From: Polytrichum commune
Taxonomy: Eukaryota > Streptophyta > Polytrichopsida > Polytrichales > Polytrichaceae
NCBI GenBank assembly: GCA_950295325.1
Contig: OX485807.1
Coordinates: 46,778,440 to 46,842,439 of the forward strand
Direction: 5' to 3'
DNA length: 64,000 nt
A program made the translations under genes and the position numbers. Position 1 is the first letter of the stretch. Each line of letters starts with the position of its first letter. Positions 36,401-47,489 of the stretch are shown here, piece after piece. Under the pieces are notes generated by a model. The model was not told the DNA's origin and ran no database searches. It saw only the letters and a program-made list of their open reading frames with translations.

Positions 36401-39400
36401 TATAGACTCTAAGGAAGGATGTGCACTAAGTTAGGAGTTGTCATTACTGTAAAACAACTCCTATTCTGACATTGTTGGAATAATTGTAGCTCTCTAATTA
36501 TCGTTTCTGAATGTCAATAGATATCAATTGTTGGCTTGCTGGAGTTTTTGAAGGGGGGCGACTTAAGATTGCTTATGCTTTTAGCATGCATGGGTTCAAA
36601 CCTCACAACTAGCAATTGCTTTCACATATACATGAGTTTGTTGTGTGCTTCCTTTGTGATTTTATTGATAAAATTTCACTTATGTTCTACCAATGGGAAT
36701 ATTTCACCTCATCAAGCATGGATTTCTTTTTGTGTGGATAAGAAGTAGTGTGGACTACTTTATGTGTGAACAACACTAAATAACCCTATTACCTAGTGTA
36801 GGCCACGTTAATTAATTTTATAGGAAATCGATGTGGGTGATTTTATTTTATGCACATGAGATTCCCAAATCTCACTAACACCAAGAGGACTATTTAGTGC
36901 ACTGAGATGTTGTATTTTGCAAGCATATGTGATTTATGGCACTTGTGTATATTGTGTATTTTATTTAATTTTGGATTCATTGTTGCCAATTATACTGTGG
37001 TCGAACTTATACTTGGGATTACAATGCAATGGAACATAGCAAGCATTCTAACCTTCTTAATCCTCCCTCATCCTATACTCAATAAGATGTTGTTTTTTGA
37101 AGTTGCATGTGGATGTATTCAAACTATGGAGTGAAGGTTACCCCTCATAAAAAAACACTACTTATTGCTACAAGGGTCACTAACTCTTGTATGCTATCCA
37201 TTGGCCAATGCATCTTCAAATCAAAGCAATTCCTTCATTATTTGGTCAATGTTAATTCCAATACAAAACAATTGTTCATTCCTTATCTCCGGATTTAATC
37301 TCTACTCACAACTTATGCAATTAACCATAATCAGTCAAGCTATAATCTTGGTCGCCTTGCACAACCTGCAACAACAACAACCAGGGTAGCACACAAGACA
37401 ATAGTTGATTGGGTTAATTCACATTTCATACTCAAAGATCTCTCCTCTTGACTACTTAACACTGATGACTCCAATTGTAATTAAATTAACTTATGCCTAG
37501 GTCTTCTTGATAATCCAAAGTTAATTAGAGCTTACTCACTCTGAATCTCTCTTACAATCTTCACTCTCTCCTCTAATCAACTGATCAGAAATGATTTATC
37601 ATCACTTCAGTTGATTGAGATTCCCTCTTAAATTCCATTCTTCTCAATTACAGACCTATCAGCCTAATTTCATAATTCAGCTATGATCTCAGGTGGTTGA
37701 ACTATTAGCTTTTCCTAATACGGCCTCTCACAGGCTTCAACTATCATCATTCACTCCACACAATGGCCTAACCCTTGACCTCTCAGCTTCTCTCATTTTC
37801 TATTCTAGGTCTCAACCATAGTCGATGGTTTAACTCTCGGCTCGACACTTGGCCTTCTGGCTTACTCTCTCAGCCTATCGTAGGTTTCAACTATAGTCTA
37901 TAGTTTCCTCCTTACACCGCCTCTCGGCCTTTCCACTCCTTCTCTCATCATGACCTTCCGCTTGCTCTTCCCTTCCAGGGGGTTCTCCTCCTCACACACA
38001 ACTCCTCCGATAATAGTTTATCTCATCTTTCTTCACCACTCAGGGAATGCACCTCCTGGTGTCTCAGATCATAGTTTCACTATTCACATTGTCCATGTTG
38101 CTCTTTTTCCATCCTCGTCTCTCTGATGAAATAGATTGCTCACTCAGACATTCTTGCTCTTATCCCTCAATCTTCATACTTCAAGTTCTCAATTCTCACT
38201 CATTCAACTATATTCATAAATTCTCTCTCACTTGACTGCGGTCTCAACATAGGCAATCGTTTATCACATCGCTCTTCAGCATTTTGCCTTCACGTTACAA
38301 CTCACTCAACTCCATATAGCTTGGTCTTTATTACACTTCTCACCCTCTTTTACTCCAGGGTTGATCAATCCTCAGTTAGTCTCACATTGCTCTCTCACAC
38401 GCTCTCTCTCTCAGTTCCACTTTGCAATTTAGGACTCAGCCCACTGCAATCTCAACAATCGACAATAGTTTCACACATGCTCCTCATAGCAATTCTGTCT
38501 CACACTCTGTTGCTCAGTTCCTCCTCACTCCATTCTCTGCTCACAATACTTCGTCCTTTCTGGCTCACACACACACTCGCAATCACTTTCTCAATCAACC
38601 TCTATCTCAGTTACAGACAGTAGTCATCCAGACTCACAAGCAATCACACTACTTACAACAATAATTCGACCCTTCTCGGCCATTCATTATAACTCAAAAT
38701 TCAGAAATTAGCAATAAACTTCCGTAGCAAACAGTGTCTTGCAATCACTGCTCCGAACACCAAGTTTTACTTCGGAAGATAGTTCAACAATTGACCTCGC
38801 CCAAATGCGGTGCTGAGGGAGACAAGACTATTAGTTCTACGATGTGCTCAAGCTATTTGAGTAATGTCTGGCTAACTCTCCCTCGCCGGCCCTCTTACCA
38901 AGGCGGGGAGAAGATGATCGTTTCAGTAACTACCTGCTAGGGCCTCCTAAGGCCGTGACTATAGTTATAACTTCCTAGCCTATGGTTTAACTATATTCAT
39001 CCCCTAGGATGACTTCATCCAGATTTCAACTGTAAGTCTATAGTTTACTAAATGACCAAAAATTTGGCTCACACGTGCACTGGGGGTAGAACTAAAGGGG
39101 GTCCACTGGGGTTGTTTATTATCTAGTTTTTGTTTGTATAAGATCATATATGTGAGGAACTTGATGGCTACTTGTGCAAATTGACGAGGGTGTTCACTTT
39201 CCATCCTAAGTTCCTAAGGGTAGTAATATGGAGGTCATATTTTGTTTGTTTTTTTCCTTATGGCCGTGATATGGAATTTGTCGTGATGGCAAAAGGTGAA
39301 TTTTATGAATTTGTAGTGTGTTGGCAAGTGTTGGGGTTAGTGGGGGTTGGCTCTTGTTTGGGGGCACCAAGTATGCAAAGAATATTTGGCCTTAGCCTAG

Positions 39401-39690
39401 CCATGCATGTGCATGGTGTGATATTACACATGCAATTAAGTAGCCACTCGGAAATTGTGATGTCTTGTGGTCTAGTGTTATGTTGTCTTGCGATAATTAA
39501 TTTGTACAATTTGGTGTGTTTGGATAATTGGAGGGTGTTGGCTATTTGGTGAACCGCTTCGTTGTGTATGGCTATTGGTAGTCCTTACGATGTATGGGTT
39601 GGGGCGTTACCATAATAAGTATGGCCATGTGTTAATTTCATCTCTTGTGACATAGCATGCAATTTGGGTTTAGGTGAGATGTTGGTGATT
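33482..39690. other. Intergenic DNA, no gene recognised; CT-rich from 37.4 to 38.9 kb
   Basis: From about 37400 to 38950 the plus strand is strongly C+T-rich, with many CTCTC/CTCAC runs and a recurring ATAGTnnAT-GTTT motif. The open frames there (for example 38321-38623) are low-complexity. A 31-base imperfect inverted repeat around CGTTTC/GAAACG lies near 34385-34415. No exon, RNA gene or transposase is recognised. Confidence 0.4.
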
Positions 39691-39741
<51 letters not shown>

Positions 39742-39768
39742 CATATACATACATACATACATACATAT
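39691..39768. repeat. TA / CA / CATA compound microsatellite
   Basis: TA tract, CA tract, TA tract and CATA tract in succession. Confidence 0.95.
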
Positions 39769-41086
39769 GGTAATTCCCATATATAATTGCCCATATAATT
39801 GCGTAGCGGAACTTTGAAGTTAGTGTTATGTATGTATATGAGATTCCCAATGTTTTTCATAATGCTTTCATAGTTTGTGAATGAATTTGCTCATTGGAGG
39901 TACATATGCAAATTTGGGCTTTAAAATTTGTGAGTTCTAGTTTCTTGTGTTCTTTGTTTACATATGTAGGTTTTGGATTGCTCTGTCACGCATGCCAAAT
40001 GAGACTCTAGCTATCCAATATAGTATGGTGTGTGATATTTGGATGTGAGGGGGTGGGTGATGTTGAGACGACATGTGCCTTTTGTGATTATTTATAAGCT
40101 AGATGCTATTGAGGTTATCAATATTTATGAAGGTATCTTGTAGGTGGCCTTTGGTTTGTTATGGCTATCAAGATGGCGTGGAATTCCGCTTTAATTATTA
40201 ACTTCCTGAGAGGCATGTTTTGGGCTTATGAATGACTTTTGAAGGCCAATTCATCCAAAAGGAAGGTGATAGGAAAGCCACAATAGGTATCATTGTGTTC
40301 CTTATGAAAATTTCTTGGTCAATGGTGATGACTCCATTCCAATATGAAAAGATGGTTGCTCACAAGAATTTTTTGAAGTCAAGAATAAACTAATGTTTTC
40401 CATTCTTGATATATTACTATATGAAGTTACTTTATATTATTGTGATTGAAAATTTTCAATTTTCTATGGACTCTTTTTCTTATCTCAAAGTGTATATCTA
40501 TTCTTAATATAATCTTAAAATTTTGGATAATAATTTTATTGCATAGATTTATTGCAATTTCTTAAAGTTTAATGATTTTAAATCAATTATAAGAAATCAT
40601 GAAAATTACTAAATACAACTACCATATTGATGTGATCTTGAAAGCATTAACAACAACTTCTCTTTTAAGTACAATAAAAATTGAACTCTAAAAGCTTACT
40701 TATTAGATGATCTAGTGAAGCCACAATACTCTCCATGAAGTTAAGGGTGTCATGGGAGTCTTTCTGCAATTTAGAGAATGTTAGCTAGGCTATAATCTCC
40801 AAAGCCAGCTATATTTACCTACTCTGTGTTCGGTATGGGGCTTCCAGGCTCACATTTGAGTTGTTGACATAAACATAAACATTTCTTTTTCTTCTCTCTA
40901 ATTTTTCTTCTCTTTTTCTCTCTCAAGGTATTTGGATCACTAGAGGTTACCACTCCCAGGCTAGATGAATCAACACAAACAACTAGTAAATGTGATGCAA
41001 ATTTTAAAGTGAAAAGTACGACAATGTCAAGTGAAAGTATTAGGTCATGTTTTTCCTCGGTGAGTTTCCCTAAGATTCAAATCCTG
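39769..41086. other. AT-rich intergenic DNA
   Basis: No gene or clear element is seen. Confidence 0.4.
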
Positions 41087-41172
41087 CTAGACGAAACAAC
41101 CTGTACACTGGTTGCCTTGGAGGCAGGGCTGCAGTCATCCAACAAAGAACCAATGTACGGTTTGGTTCACCC
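41087..41172. repeat. Short foldback repeat, copy 2
   Basis: Related to 17798-17883: AACAACCTGTACACTGGTTG on the left, CATCCAACA in the loop and the inverse arm GTACGGTTTGGTTC on the right. Confidence 0.6.
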
Positions 41173-42573
41173 TCCTCGAGTGGGAAGTGACCAGGAGACA
41201 GGGAGGTTGTGGTTTAATTCCTGCCACTTCAATAACCACAGGAGCTTTAAGCATCAACAACAGATCATAGCCACATCAATACGTAGTTAATTTTGTGCAA
41301 TCTGCAAGTAGCAATCCTTAGAAACACAAAGTGCACAAGCTCCATCCAGCAATAAGACTGTCAATGACCATAAAAAATGAAGGCAGATACAGACAATCTT
41401 TCCCAACACTAGTGTAGAATGCTAGAGTTGCAGACCCTGAAGCAGGAGACGTTACTGCAACAGTCCGGTTTGCATTTATGAATCTTACAGAAATAATATT
41501 CTCAGTAAGAATGTGCATCACCAGAGTATTATAAACCTCTCTAACTACAGTAGTGTGCCTGAGAAAAAGTGTGATCCTTCTGTAGCTGGAATACATCATT
41601 TATTTTTAGTGTCACAGTTGTAATTAAACACTCAAAGTGAACGAGTCATCAAGATTGCTGACAACAGCCGGGAATGGTGGAAGGCAGGCAAGTCAGAAGT
41701 CAGTTGGAAGAGCCTCAGACGAGCATAGCCATCCTGAGGTTTTTTAGAACTTACATTCGAGAATACAACTTCTTGCAGAATATGACTTCGTAAAACATCT
41801 ACAGCATATAAAGGGGGTGAAATATCAGGTCATAAAATCCTATGCCCAACTATTAGGAGAAAGGATAAATAGTAGTATGGACTAAAAGAAAGTGATTACA
41901 CCAACAGTCATCTCCTGAAAACTGTGAGTCAATCAGTGCACAATTTCATCTTCAATTCCAACTTCGAAATGAAGAGTTTTGCTTAGTCTGCCATCGTCAG
42001 TGATGTATTTTCATTTTGGTTACTTTCTGTGGATGTTACCAGGACCTCAAGTGGAACACGATGCATGAGGTTTCTCCTCCAACAGCCTTAACTTGGGCCG
42101 TTGATTGCACTTTTCCTTTGTAGTCCTAATAAACCCTACTGGAAATAGCACAACTAGACATCATGATATCGACTCTGCCCATAACATAAAGCAACAGTAC
42201 CTCAATTGTCCTCAACAACGGATATCAAGATTTGGTGAAGCTGAATCTGCTCAATACCATGTCTGCATGACCTTCAGTCTCTCTTAAATGAACATCCTTG
42301 CCCATTGCACGACACCATGGCAGTGGCATCTACACTACAAGATTGAGCAAGTGGCTTACATCCTGCTCTTATCCTAAATAAACTAGGGTCTTCACTATAT
42401 GGCACAATAACCTGGGTATCACAATCTGTATGATGGAGATTTACCTTCAGGGAGCACATTCAAGACTAAGCTAACTATGGATTCCACCACACAATGATTG
42501 CAGAAAATCTGTGAATAGAATCATGATTTTCATACTCCTTGTCTTTGATGTAAAATGCAAGGTGAGCAGCGCC

Positions 42574-44249
42574 TCACTTCTTACCCCCGAACAGTGTCCT
42601 GAAGCTCCATCCTTCTGTCTCTTCTGCTTTGTCAGCCTTGCTCTGCAAAGACATTTTTTTCAACATGCCATCAATATCCCATGTCTCTCTTTCTTGGGTA
42701 TCTCCAAGCCCCTGATTGATGACTGACGACTGTTGCTTGCTGCCTCCCTGTCCTGTCGCATCATCCAGACCTCCTTCTCCTTTCGGACCTGTGACACCAT
42801 GTTTTATGTAAGTACTAACAGACGGCATTAATGAACACCAGTATCTCCAATCTACTAGAAGGCCTGTCCATGTCTCTAGAAGTTCATTCACTGAAAAAAC
42901 AGCAAATCAAATGAAGGTAGAAAAGAGCAGTAACTAGCGCTCTGGAGTGTGGACACTTCAAAGCTAAGAACAGCAACAAAAAAGTAAGAACCCAGGTATA
43001 AATTGACTCTTCTAATTAGGCAGCTCAACATTACTACAATCTTCTTCCTGACCTAAAAGATGGAATCGTCATCCACAGATGTCAGGGAATGGGATTCAGT
43101 CCTATTTGTAAACCTACAATGTACTGAAATAAGTCTCCTAAATGCTCTCTCCTGTATAATTCCAGAACTGTGTGGTTCATGGCATTACAATATTGCTCAC
43201 TCTAGAAGATTTGATACTGCCATGATTATATCGACAATTCAAGGGGATTAGGAAAGATTCAAAAATACCAATGGGATTCATCATGTGACCAATTTGACCA
43301 TCCGTGTATTCATAAGCAGCCAACCCAATTGGCCCCGTCAGAAGAGGCCTCACCTGCACAAAAATGTGTCAAACGTTACAGCATTATCCACAATAGGTCG
43401 CTTCGCACTGGATGTTTAAGCCACATCACTTGCGTTCAAAGAATAAATTGACCTCAGGTGTAATTCAATTACATCAGAATGACACAGGTGATAACGTATC
43501 CAAATGCGAAAACCTTTTTCTGTATAGCAGCTAAGGTAGGTACAATCCGGATTAAGAAGAAGAACATCAAGAATGCCCTAGCAGACGTTGAGGAAATTGC
43601 ACTTACGTCCACAACGAACTGTGTATGTTCGGGTGAGGCGCGAACATCATTCATAGTGGTGAAGCTCTCATAAATCTCCCAGAAATGGAAAGTGTTCTTC
43701 TCGAAAGGGTCCACATTGCATTCGAACCCTTGGATTCCCGACTTCCTGTCTTTCTGCTCATCATCATCGACACCGTCTCGGAAGTGATCAAAATGAACCA
43801 AATTATACATGCAAAATTCCACATAGCTCGTGCCAATTAGCCAGATGAGGGAGAGGGAGGGAGGGAGGATTCATTCGTACCCGCTTCTCATGAGCCCACT
43901 CCAAGATTTTCTTGCACAGAGCAGTCACCTCCTCCTCTTTCCCATCCTCAATCTTGAGCGTGGAGCTTAGGGCATAGCTCCTCCCCGAAGACACCCTCTT
44001 CGCTGCCTCCACTACCAACCCCGTTGCCCGCTGCCTCGACGCAACCGCCCCGCACTCCAGCACCACCAACCTGGTGCCCAAATGCTCCCTCCTCGCCATT
44101 GCGCTCGACGACCTCGCACCGCTCCATCGCCTCCCACCTAGGGTTACACTCGAGCTGGAGCTGGAGCTGGAGCTGGCCCTCGCAGTGGACACATACGAGC
44201 TCGTCTCCGGGGCGAGCAATGCGCTCGATTGCGGGCAGCAGGCCGCCAT
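42574..44249 (-). CDS. Chloroplast-targeted ABM-domain (dimeric alpha/beta barrel) protein, four exons
   Basis: Predicted 271 residues from minus-strand exons 43881-44249, 43607-43753, 43269-43353 and 42574-42788. The introns of 127, 253 and 480 bases are GT-AG, in phases 0, 0 and 1. Residues 1 to about 50 (MAACCPQSSALL..., a run of nine Ser, several Arg and no acid except one Glu) look like a plastid transit peptide. Residues about 95-180 form the antibiotic biosynthesis monooxygenase fold: SYALSSTLKIEDGKEEEV, then an Ile-Gln-Gly-Phe-Glu strand, NTFHFWEIYESF and ASPEHTQFVVD, the usual HFWE-Y and SPEH motifs. After VRPLLTGPIGL comes a Gly/Gln-rich C-terminal tail ending WSFRTLFGGKK. ABM proteins are small heme-, quinone- or substrate-binding enzymes; the substrate of this plant group is not known to me. 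An in-frame ATG 84 bases upstream (44333) would add 28 residues, but the MAACC start gives the better transit peptide. Confidence 0.85.
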
Positions 44250-44554
44250 TGCGAAATCTGGTCCCACACACCGTCCTCCGAGAGCACAATTCTGTGCGAC
44301 AATTGAGACCCTCTCGACGATCCAAGTTCGCAAACCTGTGCAGCAACTAGCGGATCGACGCCTCGTCCGCGAAGGCTGTGCGGTGGAAGAGACGAGAGAT
44401 CAAGCTCCCAGTGTAGATTTTAAGAATGTATCTTATCGTTTCGTAGATTAAGTGCGGAAAGATGTACGGATTTTGTAGATGTGTGGATTCGGAGGGGCAG
44501 AGTGGGAGAGTGGCTTCTATCCAGTAGCGAGGGCCAGCGGCAATGAGAGCGTGT

Positions 44555-44577
44555 CACGTGGATATGAGGATATTATC
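44555..44577. promoter_or_regulatory. G-box next to GATA motifs upstream of the ABM gene
   Basis: CACGTGG is followed closely by GATATGAGGATATTATC, about 310 bases before the ABM start codon. G-box plus GATA/I-box pairs are a known feature of light-regulated nuclear genes for plastid proteins. The functional link is inference. Confidence 0.4.
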
Positions 44578-45249
44578 TTTTAGGAGATGGCTTTTTTTTG
44601 CTTTTTAAAAATATCTTACTGGAGCTTTTCCTCTCAGTATGATGGATGAACCTCAACTGCTTAGATGGATGAATTGGATGAATGAGGCAAAGCCGTGAGA
44701 GGAGATGGATGATGGGACTCAGAAGTAGGATGTCATTCAACCCAACAGAGGATAGATGAAACTCGTTGTGTGGATGAGACAAGTGCTATTTCTGATACCC
44801 GCAGGGTACCATGCAAGAACTTCCATACCTAGGTAGAATTATCTTAATCTACACATAAGCAAACACGGACTTTTCAGAAGCTCAACAATCATATGTTGCT
44901 CTTGTGGATAAAAGATGTGCCAATAAGCAATCAACTAGGTTCAAATAGGCACATTTTGGTATTATTCCATTGATTATATCAGTGGCTCCAACCAATCATA
45001 CAAATTGAGTTTCTCTACCTCATTCTGAAGCACATGTGAAAGGAAATGTTATGTGTGCCAAAACATGCAATTTTTTAAAAGTTTGTTTTGACTTGGAAGA
45101 ACACTAAGTTCTAGTATCAAGATGCTAGTAGATGGTATTGACCTAAATGACAACCCATGTATAATAAGATTATGTTGTCTACATTGTTTATGGTAAACAA
45201 CGTGGGCATACTTATTAGTGCGAGCCCTTTGTCCTTTTATTTGTGGTTT
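44578..45249. other. AT-rich intergenic DNA
   Basis: No gene or clear element is seen between the ABM promoter and repeat A. Confidence 0.4.
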
Positions 45250-45690
45250 AAGCCCTTCACTCCAGTATCATAACATTATTCAACCATCTGGGTTGGTTTC
45301 ATGGTTGTGGAATATGTCAATTATATTATGTGGGCCTTAGAACAAAGAAACAATATTCATTTACTATTCATACATTCAAGCTTACACCTGAAAATTTGGG
45401 CGGATTTATACTCTTGACACCATTCACATGAATCATTGTTCATCCCGGCAATATTCACAAGCCACATTCTTCATTCCAATATTATTCAATGAAAATACTA
45501 TTCATGGCAACACTATCATTGAAATACCAACATTATTCATAATATTCATATTAGTTGAACCAACATTGTTCATTATTTGTAGTAGTATCAACTTCGTCTT
45601 ATTTTCTAAGTTTCTTCCCATGAAAGTAAGATAGTAGAGGTCCATGACAAATATTGAATATAGAATGGAACACAACCATTTAGTTCAATA
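45250..45690. repeat. Dispersed repeat A, copy 2 (empty site for the Mutator-like MITE)
   Basis: Aligns with 30060-30446 and 31025-31075, without the MITE. TATTCAT motifs recur. It lies 0.5 kb before the decayed Gypsy pol. Confidence 0.6.
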
Positions 45691-45904
45691 ATGTTATGAT
45701 AGTGTCCCGAGGGGGGCATTGGCGGTATTTTAGAAACAATGTGTGATAACATATAGGGTATTTAATATTCATTCGAGGCAAGTTTTTGAAGAATGCTATA
45801 TAAAATATAAGGGGCGAATTAATGTTGGAAACCTCTTATAAAAAAAATACCATGCTCAGGTATAAATGCAAGGTGAGCATGGTATACCATGCTCAGGTAT
45901 AAAA

Positions 45905-46110
45905 AAAATTCATTCATCTGTTCTTCTAGTTGGAACTGTCTAACTCCAACTAGATTCATTTGTTCAGTGAGAGTTGTCTAACTTCCATGAGTAACATCCA
46001 TCCGTTGAGAGTTGGAGCTCTCTAACTCTAATATAAAGATCTTCCAAAGGGAGGTGTTTAACTTCAAGTTGGGAGCTGTCTAATTCCAACGCAAAGATGT
46101 TTGACTGGGA
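45905..46110. repeat. Degenerate short tandem motif
   Basis: Five irregular copies of a GAGxTGTCTAACTYCAA-like motif at 30-60 base spacing, just upstream of the Gypsy pol. Directly before, at about 45846-45905, CATGCTCAGGTATAAA occurs twice. Confidence 0.5.
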
Positions 46111-46198
46111 GATGTATCCCCTTATCAAATAACCAAATTACCACCAATATAGGAATTCGTTCATGCTATGGATTTGGTAGCTTATGCAATCCTAGTCT

Positions 46199-47430
46199 CA
46201 AGAGCTCCACATCGTTTGTCTTTAGCTCAAAATAAGGAATTAGAATATCAGTTGATGAGTTTGTTAAACAATGGCTATATTTGTTCTAGTGAATCTCCTT
46301 GGACGCGCCAAACCTCTTTGTGAAAAATAAGGATCTTTGAGATTGTGTGTGAATTATTGTGGACCGAGAAAATTGACCCTAAAAAATAAATAACCTTTAC
46401 CACGAACACAAAATGTGTTTGATTATCTTAATGGTGTAAAGATGTTTTCTAAGGTTGATCTAAAGAGTGGTTTACCAACCATACGCGAGTGAAAGAATCA
46501 GATATTGAAAAGACCACGTTTTGGTCACATCTAAAATATTATGGTTATGTTGTGATATTTTTTAGGCTCACAAATGTTTAGGCTAAACAACATTTATGAG
46601 CTTGATAAATATTTTTGGATAAATTTGTATTGGTATTCATGGATGATATTTGATTTATTTTAAAACGGTAGAGGGGCACAAAGGGCATCTTAGATAAGTA
46701 TTTAATATTTTGAGGTCCAATAAACTCTATGCCAAGCGGAACAAGTGTGAATTCTTTTCATCAAGCGTTGAGTGCCTTGGGCATATAGTTGACCCTAAAA
46801 AGGTCAAAGTAATTGCTAAGTGGACAATACTCAAGGATAAGATTGAAATGTGAAGTTGCTTAGGTTTTCCTAGCTATTATTGAAGATTTGTGAAATGAGT
46901 CTCCAAGATTGCAACTCATGTGACTACACTATTAAAAGGGTAATCCAACTTTGTTAATTGGACTTCTGATTGTGATTTAAGTTTTTTGAACTTAAAGATT
47001 GCTTTAATATTAACCTTTATTTTGATAATCATGAATCCTTTAAAGGAAGCTATTGTTCTATGTACTGATTCTAGTGACTTAGCTATTGATATTGTTTTAA
47101 TTCAAGAGGGGAAAATGTAAACTTACAAATATTGTAAGTTAAATTTTGTGGAATTGATTACCCTATGTATGAGAAAAAAATGCTTGTAGTAGTTCATCCC
47201 TTAAAGGTGCGGTGACATTACATGTTGGGGACAAAATTTAAGATTGAGACTGACCATCAATCCACTCAATCAAACCTCAGTAGAAGGTAATGTAGATGAA
47301 TGGATATACTTCAATAACTCGACTTTGATATAAAATATATTAAAGGCCAAAAAAAAAGTTGTAGTTGATGCATTATTTATATGACCTATGACAAATGCAA
47401 TCACATGTATCAAATCATTTTTGATGGATG
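46199..47430 (+). pseudogene. Decayed Ty3/Gypsy pol: reverse transcriptase and RNase H
   Basis: Reading across frameshifts and stops gives RT-type text: RAPHRLSLAQNKELEYQLM, NNGYICSSESPW and VNYCGPRK, the catalytic FVLVFMDDI at about 46624-46650, CEFFSSSVECLGHIVDPKKV at about 46749-46805, then RNase H pieces VLCTDSSDLAIDIVL at about 47055-47100, LLGTKFKIETDHQS-like at about 47222-47262 and FDIKYIKGQ near 47320. Order and motifs are those of plant Ty3/Gypsy pol. Many stops make it non-functional. The integrase core is not found downstream; sequence bounded by inverted G-tract repeats begins at about 47490. Confidence 0.85.
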
Positions 47431-47489
47431 AGACTTGAACTCATTATGCAAATGATGATGTGTTTAAAAAACTGTTTGAAATTTTTCCT

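Noticed and set aside
36540-36610. tRNA-like GGTTCAAACC word after a GC-rich stretch
   Set aside because: No acceptor stem, D-arm or anticodon arm can be paired around it.
41060-41090. GATTCAAATCC B-box-like word just before the short foldback repeat
   Set aside because: No A box at the right distance, so a tRNA-derived SINE is not supported.
43803-44451. Plus-strand frames of 108 and 125 codons and the second minus frame over ABM exon 1
   Set aside because: Shadows of the real exon; only the minus frame with transit peptide and ABM motifs continues through the other exons.
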